A stretch of DNA of 9,023 nucleotides from Anaerolineaceae bacterium (GCA_003532515.1 DOEX01000014.1:5304-14326); one strand, 5' to 3'; shown: positions 1 through 7,203, counted from the first letter of the stretch. Translations and numbers: made by a program. The notes: generated by a model from the letters alone, not told the origin.

Positions 1-548
1 CGCCAGATTAATGGTTGACCGGACTGGACAAGAAATCCAATAGATACAACTTTCAGTCCGAAGACAACCGCTGGCTTGATCTTTTGACCTTCAGGTGTAT
101 CCGGAAGCCTGTCTATTCCAAGCATGCGGGGGATATTCGGTCCGTAGATATCTGCATCGAGCAATCCCACTTTGGCACCATCTCTGACGAGTGCCAAGGC
201 GATGTTCAGTGAAACAGTGCTTTTACCTACGCCTCCTTTACCTGAACCTATGGCAATTACGTGTTTGAAACAATTGCCCGAGAGGTCGAGCGATTTCGAT
301 TGGCTGACTTTCGAAGTCATGTTAATATCCACTTCTTTTGCTTCAGTCATGGTCAGTACCGCTCGGCGAGCATCCGCTTCAATTTTTGACTTTAAGGGAC
401 AACTGGGGGTGGTTAATTCAATAGAAAAACTGACTCTTTCATCACGAATTTCTATGTCCTTAATCATATTCAAACTCACCAGGTCACGGTGAAGATCTGG
501 GTCCATGACATTGCTGAGGGCGCTAAGTACTTGCTCTTTAGTGATCAA
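1..548 (-). CDS. mrp: Mrp/ApbC (NBP35-like) Fe-S cluster carrier P-loop ATPase, partial (C-terminus beyond left edge)
   Basis: Reading the minus strand from a TTG at 548 gives 182 codons that remain open at the window edge. Residues about 1-80 form a MIP18/DUF59-type domain, with DPDLHRDLVSL near 16-26 and TTPSCPL at 46-52, including the family's conserved Cys (C50). Residues about 95 onward form the ParA/MinD-like ATPase, with the deviant Walker A GKGGVGKS at 103-110 and LLDADIYGPNIP at 129-140. This architecture is typical of bacterial Mrp/ApbC proteins, cytosolic ATPases that carry or transfer [4Fe-4S] clusters; full-length members have roughly 350-370 residues, so about half is missing here. 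The TTG start is chosen because AGGAG (560-556) lies 7 nt upstream, the DUF59 domain begins directly after it, and a promoter ends about 32 nt upstream. A link to Fe-S loading of the neighbouring hydroxylase is possible but not shown. Confidence 0.93.
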   Translation of the reverse strand, partial: MITKEQVLSALSNVMDPDLHRDLVSLNMIKDIEIRDERVSFSIELTTPSCPLKSKIEADARRAVLTMTEAKEVDINMTSKVSQSKSLDLSGNCFKHVIAIGSGKGGVGKSTVSLNIALALVRDGAKVGLLDADIYGPNIPRMLGIDRLPDTPEGQKIKPAVVFGLKVVSIGFLVQSGQPLIW

Positions 549-580
549 TTTTTTTCTCCTGCTAGTATTTGTTGGGGTTT

Positions 581-609
581 ATTCTACGGTGACAACCAGC
601 TTTTATCAA
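581..609 (-). promoter_or_regulatory. sigma70-type promoter for mrp
   Basis: On the minus strand, TTGATA (609-604) and TAGAAT (586-581) are separated by exactly 17 nt, each one or two bases from the consensus hexamers. The expected start of transcription near 574 would leave a short leader of about 26 nt before the TTG codon, containing the AGGAG ribosome-binding site. This suggests mrp is transcribed independently of glmS. It is a by-eye assignment. Confidence 0.6.
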
Positions 610-665
610 GTTAGAAGCCTATTAATATTGTTTCTTCGATCGTACGAGGTTATTCCTATTTTTTT

Positions 666-735
666 TGTCGTCCTGAGTGAAACGAAGAATCTTACCCTAA
701 CCAGGTAAAGTTTCTTCGCTACGCTCAGAGTGACA
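666..735. repeat. Imperfect palindromic intergenic repeat, copy 1
   Basis: The left arm begins TGTCGTCCTGAG (666-677). The right arm ends CTCAGAGTGACA (724-735), whose reverse complement is TGTCACTCTGAG. The arms pair over about 29 nt with several mismatches around an apical segment that includes CCAGGTAAAG (701-710). It belongs to the same family as the copy at 804-877. The type resembles the short dispersed palindromes of consensus TGTCATCCTGAGCG...GAAGGATCT that I recall from many Chloroflexota and other genomes. There is no T-run after the hairpin in either direction that would make it an intrinsic terminator. Confidence 0.75.
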
Positions 736-803
736 GATTCACAAAATCCTTGACCGTCGATCTTGTCAGTCTTGCGAAGTGCCCAAAAACTTTCAAGTCT
801 TTT
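736..803. other. Spacer between the two palindromic repeats
   Basis: This 68-nt segment has no convincing gene. It holds a weak inverted pair, AGTCTTGCGAAGT (769-781) against ACTTTCAAGTCT (789-800). The stretch around 765-781 loosely resembles the left arm of the flanking repeats, so it may be a decayed third copy. Outside this segment, the two repeats and the mrp promoter, I see nothing else in the 549-888 intergenic region. Confidence 0.3.
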
Positions 804-877
804 TGTCATCCTGAGCCTTTTTTGCGAAGGATCTTATGATTGCCAGGTAAAGAACCTTCACTTCTCTCAGGATGACA
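804..877. repeat. Imperfect palindromic intergenic repeat, copy 2, just downstream of glmS
   Basis: TGTCATCCTGAG (804-815) and CTCAGGATGACA (866-877) are perfect 12-nt inverted repeats. The pairing continues less perfectly inward, with GCGAAGGATCTTA against TAAAGAACCTTCAC. The apex carries the same CCAGGTAAAG (843-852) as copy 1. The element starts 11 nt after the glmS stop codon. A hairpin at an mRNA 3' end could protect against 3' exonucleases, as REP elements do in enterobacteria, but no U-tract follows, so I do not call it a terminator. Confidence 0.8.
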
Positions 878-888
878 AATTGATAGAA

Positions 889-2730
889 TCACTCCACCGT
901 GACCGACTTTGCCAGGTTCCTTGGTTGGTCCACGTCCAATCCATGATAAGCTGCAATATGATAAGCAAAAAGTTGTAACGGTATGATCGTGACAACCGGG
1001 CTTAACAACCAGGGAGTTTTTGGGATCCAGAAAATTTCATCAGCAATGGTTGGAATGAGTTCATCGCCTTCCGTTGCCACTGCCAAAACCTTGCCGCTGC
1101 GTGCTTTCGCCTGTTCAATCTGGCTGATCATTTTGTCATACCAGGGATCCTGGGTCGCAATGACGATCACTGGCAGGTTTTCGTCCACCAAGGCAATCGG
1201 TCCGTGTTTCATCTCTCCGGCGGGATAACCTTCGGCATGGATATAAGAAATTTCTTTTAATTTCAAAGCCCCTTCAAAAGCAATGGGCATGTTTACCCCT
1301 CGCCCAATGTACAGTGCCCCCTTGATGTCTTTGTAATGGTTTGCGATTTTTTTAATAGATTTTTCGTTATCAAGCGCTTTTTCAACCAGGGATGGAACCG
1401 TCAATAAATCCTTGACCAGCTCCAGGCGTCTCTGTTGGTCAATCGTTCCACGCAGGTCCGCCAGGTATACAGCAATCATATAGAGGTCGAGGATGGGTGC
1501 AGTGAAAGCTTTGGTTGATGCGACGCCAATTTCTGGTCCAACCTGCATGGAGATGCAACCCTCAGCTATACGCATAGCCTGAGACCCAATCGCGTTCACT
1601 ATCGACCACAATACCGCTCCTTTTTTTCTTGCTTCCTCCATCGCTGCCAGTGTGTCAGCGGTCTCACCGGATTGTGAGATCGCCAAAACAACCGTTTCAG
1701 GGGTTAAAATGGGGTCACAGTAACGAAATTCAGAAGCAACCATCACTTCAACCGGAATGCGTGCAATGTGCTCGATCAGATATTTACCAACCATTCCGGC
1801 GTAAGCTGCTGTGCCGCAGGCCGTGATGAAGATCTTTTTGATCTGCTTTGCTTTTTCTTCTGTCAAATTCAATCCTGGCAAAACAATGCCATAATTTTCA
1901 TAATCTACTCTGCCACTCAATGTATCAGACAATGAGCGCACCTGTTCATGGATTTCCTTCTGCATGAAATGACGGTATTTGCCTTTTTCCGCGGAGATCG
2001 GGTCCCAGGGAATGTTCTGGATATCAGGTTGAATTGGATTTCCCTCCAGATCCTCAACAGAAAAGCCGTCTCGCTTCACAATCGCTAACTGTCCGGATTC
2101 CAGGAAGGCCATTTTTCGGGTGTGACTTACAATTGCCGGGATATCACTGGCAATGTACATCTCGTTTTCGCCAACGCCAATAGCCACGCCACCGGCATTG
2201 CCCAATCGCGCGGTGATTAATTTTTCGGGTTCGACAGTAGACATAACCACCAAACCGTGAGCACCTTTGATCATTTTGAGTGTTTTTTGGACAGCCTTTG
2301 AAAGGTCATTGGTTTCATTGTAAAAAATCTCTATAAGATGAGCGATGGTTTCAGTATCCGTTTCCGATTTGAAATCTACCCCTTCAGCAATCAATTCTTC
2401 TTTGAGAGAGAGGTAATTTTCAACAATCCCATTATGAACAATGACGATTCTGCCAGCCATCCCAAGGTGAGGATGCGCGTTGAGTTCGCTTGGAGCTCCA
2501 TGTGTCGCCCAGCGGGTGTGACCGATGCCAGTTGTTCCCTGGACCGGATTCTTTTCAACGAGTTTTTCCAGGAACTCAACTTTTCCAGCTACCCTTCTTA
2601 TCTCTATTCTTCCATCATCAAGAATTGCGATACCCGCAGAGTCATAGCCCCGGTATTCAAGTTTTCTCAATCCTTCAACGACGATAGGCGTAGCATCCTG
2701 CCCGCCAATGTAAGCGACAATTCCACACAT
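889..2730 (-). CDS. glmS: Glutamine--fructose-6-phosphate aminotransferase (isomerizing), GlmS
   Basis: This cytosolic enzyme makes glucosamine-6-phosphate from fructose-6-phosphate and glutamine, the first step towards UDP-GlcNAc for peptidoglycan and other glycans. At 613 residues it is full length. The N-terminal class II glutaminase domain (about 1-220) begins MCGIVAYIGG, with Cys2 as the processed N-terminal nucleophile, HTRWATHG at 71-78, HNGIVENY at 99-106 and SETDTETIAHLI at 122-133. Two SIS sugar-isomerase domains follow (about 290-425 and 460-600), with SQSGETADT at 352-360, ASTKAFTAP at 404-412 and HAEGYPAGEMKHGP at 498-511. The protein ends with the family's invariant-looking tail DQPRNLAKSVTVE. 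The ATG at 2730 has GAGGAG (2741-2736) 5 nt upstream. Expression is probably controlled by the ribozyme in its leader. No oddity is visible in the coding sequence. Confidence 0.98.
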   Translation of the reverse strand: MCGIVAYIGGQDATPIVVEGLRKLEYRGYDSAGIAILDDGRIEIRRVAGKVEFLEKLVEKNPVQGTTGIGHTRWATHGAPSELNAHPHLGMAGRIVIVHNGIVENYLSLKEELIAEGVDFKSETDTETIAHLIEIFYNETNDLSKAVQKTLKMIKGAHGLVVMSTVEPEKLITARLGNAGGVAIGVGENEMYIASDIPAIVSHTRKMAFLESGQLAIVKRDGFSVEDLEGNPIQPDIQNIPWDPISAEKGKYRHFMQKEIHEQVRSLSDTLSGRVDYENYGIVLPGLNLTEEKAKQIKKIFITACGTAAYAGMVGKYLIEHIARIPVEVMVASEFRYCDPILTPETVVLAISQSGETADTLAAMEEARKKGAVLWSIVNAIGSQAMRIAEGCISMQVGPEIGVASTKAFTAPILDLYMIAVYLADLRGTIDQQRRLELVKDLLTVPSLVEKALDNEKSIKKIANHYKDIKGALYIGRGVNMPIAFEGALKLKEISYIHAEGYPAGEMKHGPIALVDENLPVIVIATQDPWYDKMISQIEQAKARSGKVLAVATEGDELIPTIADEIFWIPKTPWLLSPVVTIIPLQLFAYHIAAYHGLDVDQPRNLAKSVTVE

Positions 2731-2780
2731 AAGTGCTCCTCAAATTTACATTTTATATCCTGGAAAAAGGGAGTGACCCT

Positions 2781-2884
2781 GGAGGCATCCGCCGATCTAT
2801 CGATTTTCCCATGTTACCATGGTTAGTCTCCCCTCGCGGAGAGAAACCTCCCACCTCGTCACCTGCTTCAGCAGGTCAGGCGCT
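2781..2884 (-). ncRNA. glmS ribozyme: glmS ribozyme/riboswitch (GlcN6P-activated self-cleaving RNA), variant architecture
   Basis: Reading the minus strand, the leader contains AGCGCCTG (2884-2877), a hairpin ACCTGC-TGAA-GCAGGT (2876-2861; P1), GACGAGG (2860-2854), GGAGGTTT (2851-2844), ATCGATAGATCGGCGG (2804-2789) and GCCTCC (2786-2781). GGAGG (2851-2847) pairs with CCTCC (2785-2781) as P2. GCGCC near the 5' end can pair with GGCGG as the P2.2 pseudoknot. These blocks match, in order, the catalytic core I remember for this class; cleavage is expected between A2884 and G2883. It lies 51 nt upstream of the glmS ATG, the usual position. In known members, glucosamine-6-phosphate acts as cofactor for self-cleavage, lowering glmS expression. 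Two departures from the standard form are a 39-nt insertion (2843-2805) forming two hairpins, TCTCC/GGAGA and CCATG-GTAA-CATGG, and no recognisable P3/P4 domain 3' of P2. Confidence 0.88.
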
Positions 2885-2904
2885 AAGTTTTCCAAGTTGG
2901 CTTT

Positions 2905-2910
2905 ATTATA
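2905..2910 (-). promoter_or_regulatory. Likely -10 element of the glmS promoter
   Basis: TATAAT on the minus strand matches the consensus exactly. Transcription would start near 2898, about 14 nt before the predicted ribozyme cleavage site, which is where a glmS leader should begin. I find no good -35 hexamer 15-19 nt upstream (AGTACG at 17 nt), so an activator or a weak promoter is possible. The support is mainly positional. Confidence 0.5.
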
Positions 2911-2952
2911 CAGCAACGTGCAATATGCGTACTCATCCCCAAATTGACATTC

Positions 2953-3579
2953 TTACAAACCAAAATGCTCACGAAAGAGCCGGTAATCCTCCGGTGTGTC
3001 AATGTCCCGGGCCATCCAGTCATCCAGCCAGGGCAGCGTTGTGTGAAGACAAGCGGAAAATATCTGTCTTCCTCCTGCGTCTCCGGTCAGCTTCTCAAAC
3101 AAGTGAAAACACGAAGAAGGAAAATAAACCGGGTTGGCGCGTCGGTCATTGATGATCGGTGTGACAACCATATTGCTTCTCAAGCCTTCTTCAACCACAG
3201 CACTTACCAAATTTACTGATAAATGAGGTTGGTCGCAAAGTAAAAATACCGCCCCATCAACTGCTTCTGCAATCGCAGAAATACCAGCTCTGAGTGAGGT
3301 GCTTTGTCCCTGGTCCCAATCCGGATTGATAACCAATCGAACCATACTATCATCAATTGTCGCCCCAATCTCTTCAGCATTTGCACCCAAGACAACAACC
3401 ACCGGGTCGAGACCCACCAATAAGGCTGTTTCAATCACAGTATTTACCAGGTTCTTATCCCGCCAGGGCAGAAGCTGCTTGCTATCACCAAAGCGGCTTG
3501 AACTGCCAGCAGCCAGGATGACCCCAGCGACTTTTTTTGTAGTCAAATTTTTACTCGTAATCCCAGAATTCGACTTCAT
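2953..3579 (-). CDS. mocA: MocA-like molybdenum cofactor cytidylyltransferase (MobA-like NTP transferase)
   Basis: The product is a 208-residue single-domain nucleotidyltransferase. The signature GVILAAGSSSRFG (19-31) with K34, NPDWDQGQSTSLRAG (85-99), LLCDQP (113-118) and LTGDAGGRQ (164-172) are characteristic of the MocA/CoxD-associated branch. MocA joins CTP to Mo-molybdopterin to give molybdopterin cytosine dinucleotide and pyrophosphate, the cofactor of many bacterial xanthine dehydrogenase-family enzymes. Its place last in the hydroxylase cluster supports this role. The start is uncertain. ATG at 3579 overlaps the preceding gene by 29 nt and lacks a clear Shine-Dalgarno sequence. A TTG at 3546, just after the upstream stop, would give 197 residues and is also plausible. 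A TTG at 3639 would add 20 residues with no family support. No terminator is evident after the stop. Confidence 0.87.
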   Translation of the reverse strand: MKSNSGITSKNLTTKKVAGVILAAGSSSRFGDSKQLLPWRDKNLVNTVIETALLVGLDPVVVVLGANAEEIGATIDDSMVRLVINPDWDQGQSTSLRAGISAIAEAVDGAVFLLCDQPHLSVNLVSAVVEEGLRSNMVVTPIINDRRANPVYFPSSCFHLFEKLTGDAGGRQIFSACLHTTLPWLDDWMARDIDTPEDYRLFREHFGL

Positions 3580-5794
3580 GCGCTGGGAGCTTGCCCAGTC
3601 CACGTAAAACAGTCTCATCGGTGAGTGGGAAACGATCAAAGCGTACCCCTGTAGCCTGATAGACCGCTTCTAACACACCAGGTGCAAAGGGTAAATATGG
3701 CATCTCACCCATGCCTCTGGCACCATAAGGTCCTATGGGGTCAGCTAATTCCATAATCACACTGCGCGTTTTTACAGGGATATCTTTCACTGTTGGTATG
3801 AGATATCGGGAAAGACGGTCAGTCAAGGTTTTGGCGTCTTTCTTTTTCCAGTTCTCCATCAGGGAATAACCTGCTGCCTGAACAACAGCACCTTCGATCT
3901 GCCCTTCCACCAATTGAGGGTTGATCGCTTTGCCCACGTCATCAACACTGATCACTTCACGCAGCAAAACATTCCCGCTGCGTGTGTCGACGTCCACCAG
4001 AAAAGCCTGGGCGACGTAACCATACGTGAAGTTCGGATAACAATGCCCGTCCACCAAGTCCAATGGAGTTGTTTTTGGTGGTCGATAAACATACGAACCA
4101 GTCGCTGGACGGTTACCTTCAGCCCATTTCTCCAGAGCTAACTTGGCAGCACCAATAATAGAATTGCCGGCCATGTGGGTCATTCGGGATGCAGAAACAC
4201 TTCCTGAATCCAAAGAGGTGGCTGTATCGGAATAGAATGTCTGAATTTTGCTTAAGGGCAGTCCAAGAGCATCGGCTGCCATCTGGGCGAAAACGGTGTG
4301 TGAACCTTGTCCAACTTCCGCACCAGCGTGATAGAACCTGGCGACCTCAATTTCGTTTTCACCTTCCAGGATGATCGTTGCACCACAGTTCTCTGGAGCG
4401 CCATACGAAAATCCTACATTCTTAAATCCGCAAGCCAGTCCCCAGCCTGATTTAATGTCCGGGTTTTCTGATTTTGTTGGAGTTGGTCTCTTCCAACCAG
4501 CTTCGGTTTTTGTCCAACCCGCTTCAAGTGCGCATCGCTCAGTAACTTCCCGAATAGTTACACCTTCCGGAATAACTGAACCCATCGAGATGATTGATCC
4601 TTCCTTGAAGAGATTGCGCATGCGTAGTTCAACCGGGTCTATCTGCAATGCGTCCGCTAGTTTATCCATCTGCATTTCTGCCATGAAAGCAGCCTGCGGA
4701 CCGCCAAAACCACGGAACGCACCGCCTGGGATATCGTTGGTATACACAGCGTAAGCATCGGTAGAGACATTGGGGATATCGTATGGACCTGACGCCAAAA
4801 GGGTGGCATTGCCCAGCACCTTGGTTGATGTGTATGCATAGGCTCCGCCATTTGCCCATATTTGACATTGCGCTGCCAGAATCTTTCCTTCCCTGGTGGC
4901 GCCCCATTTCGCTTTCATGGTGTAGGCATGACGTTTTGCGTGCCCAATCATCGATTCTTCCCTCGACCACACAATTTTCACTGGTCGGTCGATGCCTTTT
5001 TCCTGCAGACGCAATACAGCCAGCCCAAGAATGATCTGGATGGACATATCTTCCCTGCCGCCGAAAGCGCCACCAATGGCAGGATATATCACCCGGATTC
5101 TCTCTTGTGCAAGCCCAAGAGCATGCGCGATTTGTTCCTGGTCCTCATGAGTCCATTGCCCGCCAACTACAACGGTGATCCGCTTCTCTTCATCCAGAAA
5201 GCCTACACCTGCCTCAGGTTGTAAATAGGCATGCTCCTGGACAGGTGTCTGATACTCGCCTTCGATGATCACATCACAGACTTTGAAAGCTTCTTCCACA
5301 TCGCCAAGCCTGACCACATTGTGGTGGAATATGTTGGATGTGCGACCAGGATGCAAAATAGTGGCGCCTTCTTTTAAGGCATCTCCCAGTGTTTTTACAA
5401 TTGGCAAGTCCTGATATTCAACTTTGATCAGAGACAACGCCTTTTGGGCGATTTCTGCGCTCTCCGCGATGACCAGTGCCACCTGGTCGGCTTCGAAGCG
5501 TACAATATCCGCCCCCTCCTTGTCAGAACCAGGTCCGCAAAGAACCGGTTGGTCATTGAAGATTAAACCATATTCATTGACAGGAACATCACGGGCAGTC
5601 AAAACAAGAACGACACCTTCCAGGGCTTCGGCTGCTGAAGTATCAATATTTAGAATCCTGGCGTGTGCTCGCCCGGAAAATAAAACTTTCATGACCAATT
5701 GGTCCGCAAAAGTAAAATCGCCAGGATATTTGTCTTTACCCGTTACTTTAGCCAAGGCGTCAACACGGTTGGTTGATTTACCGACTTCGTTCAT
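3551..5794 (-). CDS. Xanthine dehydrogenase family, molybdopterin-binding (large) subunit
   Basis: This is the catalytic subunit of a molybdenum hydroxylase, which adds water-derived oxygen to a heterocycle or aldehyde and passes electrons to FeS and FAD. The 747 residues are normal for a stand-alone large subunit. The N-terminal a/b hammerhead domain spans about 15-130; the Mo-binding domains follow. Visible motifs are GGAFGGRED (241-249), GGAFRGFGGPQ (357-367), GAEVGQGSHT (491-500), SGSVSASRM (530-538) and GARGMGEMPY (691-700), with E697 matching the catalytic glutamate (Glu1261 in bovine xanthine oxidase). By eye, E248 corresponds to bovine Glu802, but the Arg880 position appears to be Asn329, so xanthine cannot be assumed as substrate. 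The ATG overlaps the upstream stop as ATGA, and GGAGGTG 5 nt before it lies inside the upstream gene, so the two are translationally coupled. No signal peptide is seen, so it is presumably cytosolic. Confidence 0.93.
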   Translation of the reverse strand: MNEVGKSTNRVDALAKVTGKDKYPGDFTFADQLVMKVLFSGRAHARILNIDTSAAEALEGVVLVLTARDVPVNEYGLIFNDQPVLCGPGSDKEGADIVRFEADQVALVIAESAEIAQKALSLIKVEYQDLPIVKTLGDALKEGATILHPGRTSNIFHHNVVRLGDVEEAFKVCDVIIEGEYQTPVQEHAYLQPEAGVGFLDEEKRITVVVGGQWTHEDQEQIAHALGLAQERIRVIYPAIGGAFGGREDMSIQIILGLAVLRLQEKGIDRPVKIVWSREESMIGHAKRHAYTMKAKWGATREGKILAAQCQIWANGGAYAYTSTKVLGNATLLASGPYDIPNVSTDAYAVYTNDIPGGAFRGFGGPQAAFMAEMQMDKLADALQIDPVELRMRNLFKEGSIISMGSVIPEGVTIREVTERCALEAGWTKTEAGWKRPTPTKSENPDIKSGWGLACGFKNVGFSYGAPENCGATIILEGENEIEVARFYHAGAEVGQGSHTVFAQMAADALGLPLSKIQTFYSDTATSLDSGSVSASRMTHMAGNSIIGAAKLALEKWAEGNRPATGSYVYRPPKTTPLDLVDGHCYPNFTYGYVAQAFLVDVDTRSGNVLLREVISVDDVGKAINPQLVEGQIEGAVVQAAGYSLMENWKKKDAKTLTDRLSRYLIPTVKDIPVKTRSVIMELADPIGPYGARGMGEMPYLPFAPGVLEAVYQATGVRFDRFPLTDETVLRGLGKLPAHEVEFWDYE

Positions 5795-7203
5795 TGCACA
5801 CCTCCATCATCCTGGCAAGCGGCTTCGATTGCCTGGATAATTTTGTAATAACCTGTACACCGGCACAAATTGCCTGAGATGCCATCTTTGATTTCTTCTT
5901 CAGTTGGATGAGGTTTTTCCTCTAATAATTTTGCCGCTGCCATCACGAAACCGGGTGTGCAATATCCGCATTGCACGGCACCATGGTTGATAAACTCTTG
6001 TTGTACCGGATGAAGCTGACCTTCTTCAGCCAAACCTTCAATGGTTGTGATGGTTGCCATGTGCGCTCTTGGAGCCGGCACAAGGCAGCTGACCACAGCC
6101 TTACCATCCAGGTACATCGTGCAGGCACCGCACTCGCCCTCCTCACAACCGGGCTTTGGACCACTGTAACCTACGCGCTCCCGGACAAAATTTAGAAGGG
6201 TCCCCTTGATTTCTCCCGCGAATTGCAGAGGCTGTCCGTTAATGGTGGTCTCGATATGTTCCTGGTCCCATTCTCCATTCGGCACAGCTTGCCAGCCGGC
6301 TCCCTGGCTCAGAGTCACAGGATTTTCAGGTACTTTTTGGTCTTGTCGATTTTCGATCAATTCATTCAGGGCATCTTCAACAATGACCTGCATCATATAT
6401 TGACGGTAATCAGCACCACCCCGCAGATCGTTGATTGGTCTGCTATCCAGGGCTGCCAGTTCAGAAGCTCGTTTACCCGTCTCAGAATTCAGAGGTTTTC
6501 CTCTTAAGAAATCTTCTGCTGCAGTGGAATGAATTACTGTGGGTGCCACTGAACCCATGGTCACCTTGGCATCCAAAATCATATCCTCCTGCAGATCAAT
6601 CAACACGCAGCAATTCAATGTCGCTATCGCCTGGGTTTTTCGCAGAGCTTGTTTGATGAAACTGCCTTTTTGGCTGTCTCTCAAGGGTTTAAAGACTATT
6701 TCGCGCACCAATTCATCAGGTTGTTTCACGGTTTTTCGTAAACCGAGGTAAAACTCATTCAAGCGTACCCATCGCTCTCCTCGGCTCGAGACCAAAACAA
6801 GACTGGCATCCATTGCCAGCAGTGGGGTGATCGTGTCGTTTGCAGGAGAAGCTGTCACCAGGTTACCTACAACAGTTGCGCGATTTCGTAATTGAGGCGA
6901 TGATACTCTGTAACAAGCCTGGTAAAGAGGTGACCCAATTTTCCGGATCAAATCCGACTTTAGAATGTCATTATGCGTTACATTAGCCTGAATATGAACC
7001 AGACCCTCATCATCCTGATAGATGGCATCCAGACCCCTGACCCTGGAGATGTCGATCACGTCTTCCAGCCCCGGCCATTTGCCATCGCGAATTTCAATCA
7101 TCAGGTCTGTTCCGCCTGCAATGATCTTTGTCTGGGTCGTTGTGTGGCTTAACAGGTCTATTACTTGCTCAACCGTTTCCGGCATATGATATTTTTTCCA
7201 CAT
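5791..7203 (-). CDS. Fused FAD-binding and [2Fe-2S] subunit of the molybdenum hydroxylase
   Basis: The 470 residues combine two subunits that are usually separate. Residues 1-175 are the FAD-binding domain of the CoxM/XdhB type, with IAGGTDLM (28-35) and RNRATVVGNLVTASP (106-120). About 180-285 is the CO-dehydrogenase flavoprotein C-terminal domain. After a linker (about 285-315) comes a plant-type ferredoxin domain with C353, C358, C361 and C373, then the all-alpha [2Fe-2S] domain with C412, C415, C447 and C449 (QCGYCTPG, NLCRCTGYY). All eight cluster cysteines are present, so the protein should carry both Fe-S clusters and FAD and relay electrons from the Mo site to an acceptor. The order FAD then FeS is the reverse of eukaryotic XDH and Rhodobacter XdhA. 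ATG at 7203 has AGGAGGT 4 nt upstream; 21 nt separate it from xdhC, and it overlaps the large-subunit gene by 4 nt. Confidence 0.95.
   Translation of the reverse strand: MWKKYHMPETVEQVIDLLSHTTTQTKIIAGGTDLMIEIRDGKWPGLEDVIDISRVRGLDAIYQDDEGLVHIQANVTHNDILKSDLIRKIGSPLYQACYRVSSPQLRNRATVVGNLVTASPANDTITPLLAMDASLVLVSSRGERWVRLNEFYLGLRKTVKQPDELVREIVFKPLRDSQKGSFIKQALRKTQAIATLNCCVLIDLQEDMILDAKVTMGSVAPTVIHSTAAEDFLRGKPLNSETGKRASELAALDSRPINDLRGGADYRQYMMQVIVEDALNELIENRQDQKVPENPVTLSQGAGWQAVPNGEWDQEHIETTINGQPLQFAGEIKGTLLNFVRERVGYSGPKPGCEEGECGACTMYLDGKAVVSCLVPAPRAHMATITTIEGLAEEGQLHPVQQEFINHGAVQCGYCTPGFVMAAAKLLEEKPHPTEEEIKDGISGNLCRCTGYYKIIQAIEAACQDDGGVQ

Noticed and set aside
606..809. 67-residue minus-strand frame in the intergenic region
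   Set aside because: It runs through both palindromic repeats, has no ribosome-binding site I trust and no recognisable motif; it is a by-product of the repeats.
666..877. The two intergenic hairpins as intrinsic terminators for glmS
   Set aside because: On the minus strand both hairpins are followed by A-rich sequence, not a T-run, so they do not fit the Rho-independent pattern.
2746..2751. ATGTAA start-stop on the minus strand, with AGGA 6 nt upstream, shortly before the glmS ribosome-binding site
   Set aside because: It could be a start-stop regulatory element, but a six-base match in an AT-rich leader is easily chance and there is no other support.
2733..3152. Plus-strand frames of 139 and 91 residues over the glmS leader and mocA 3' end
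   Set aside because: They are antisense to the ribozyme and to mocA, have low-complexity unlikely composition and no family resemblance.
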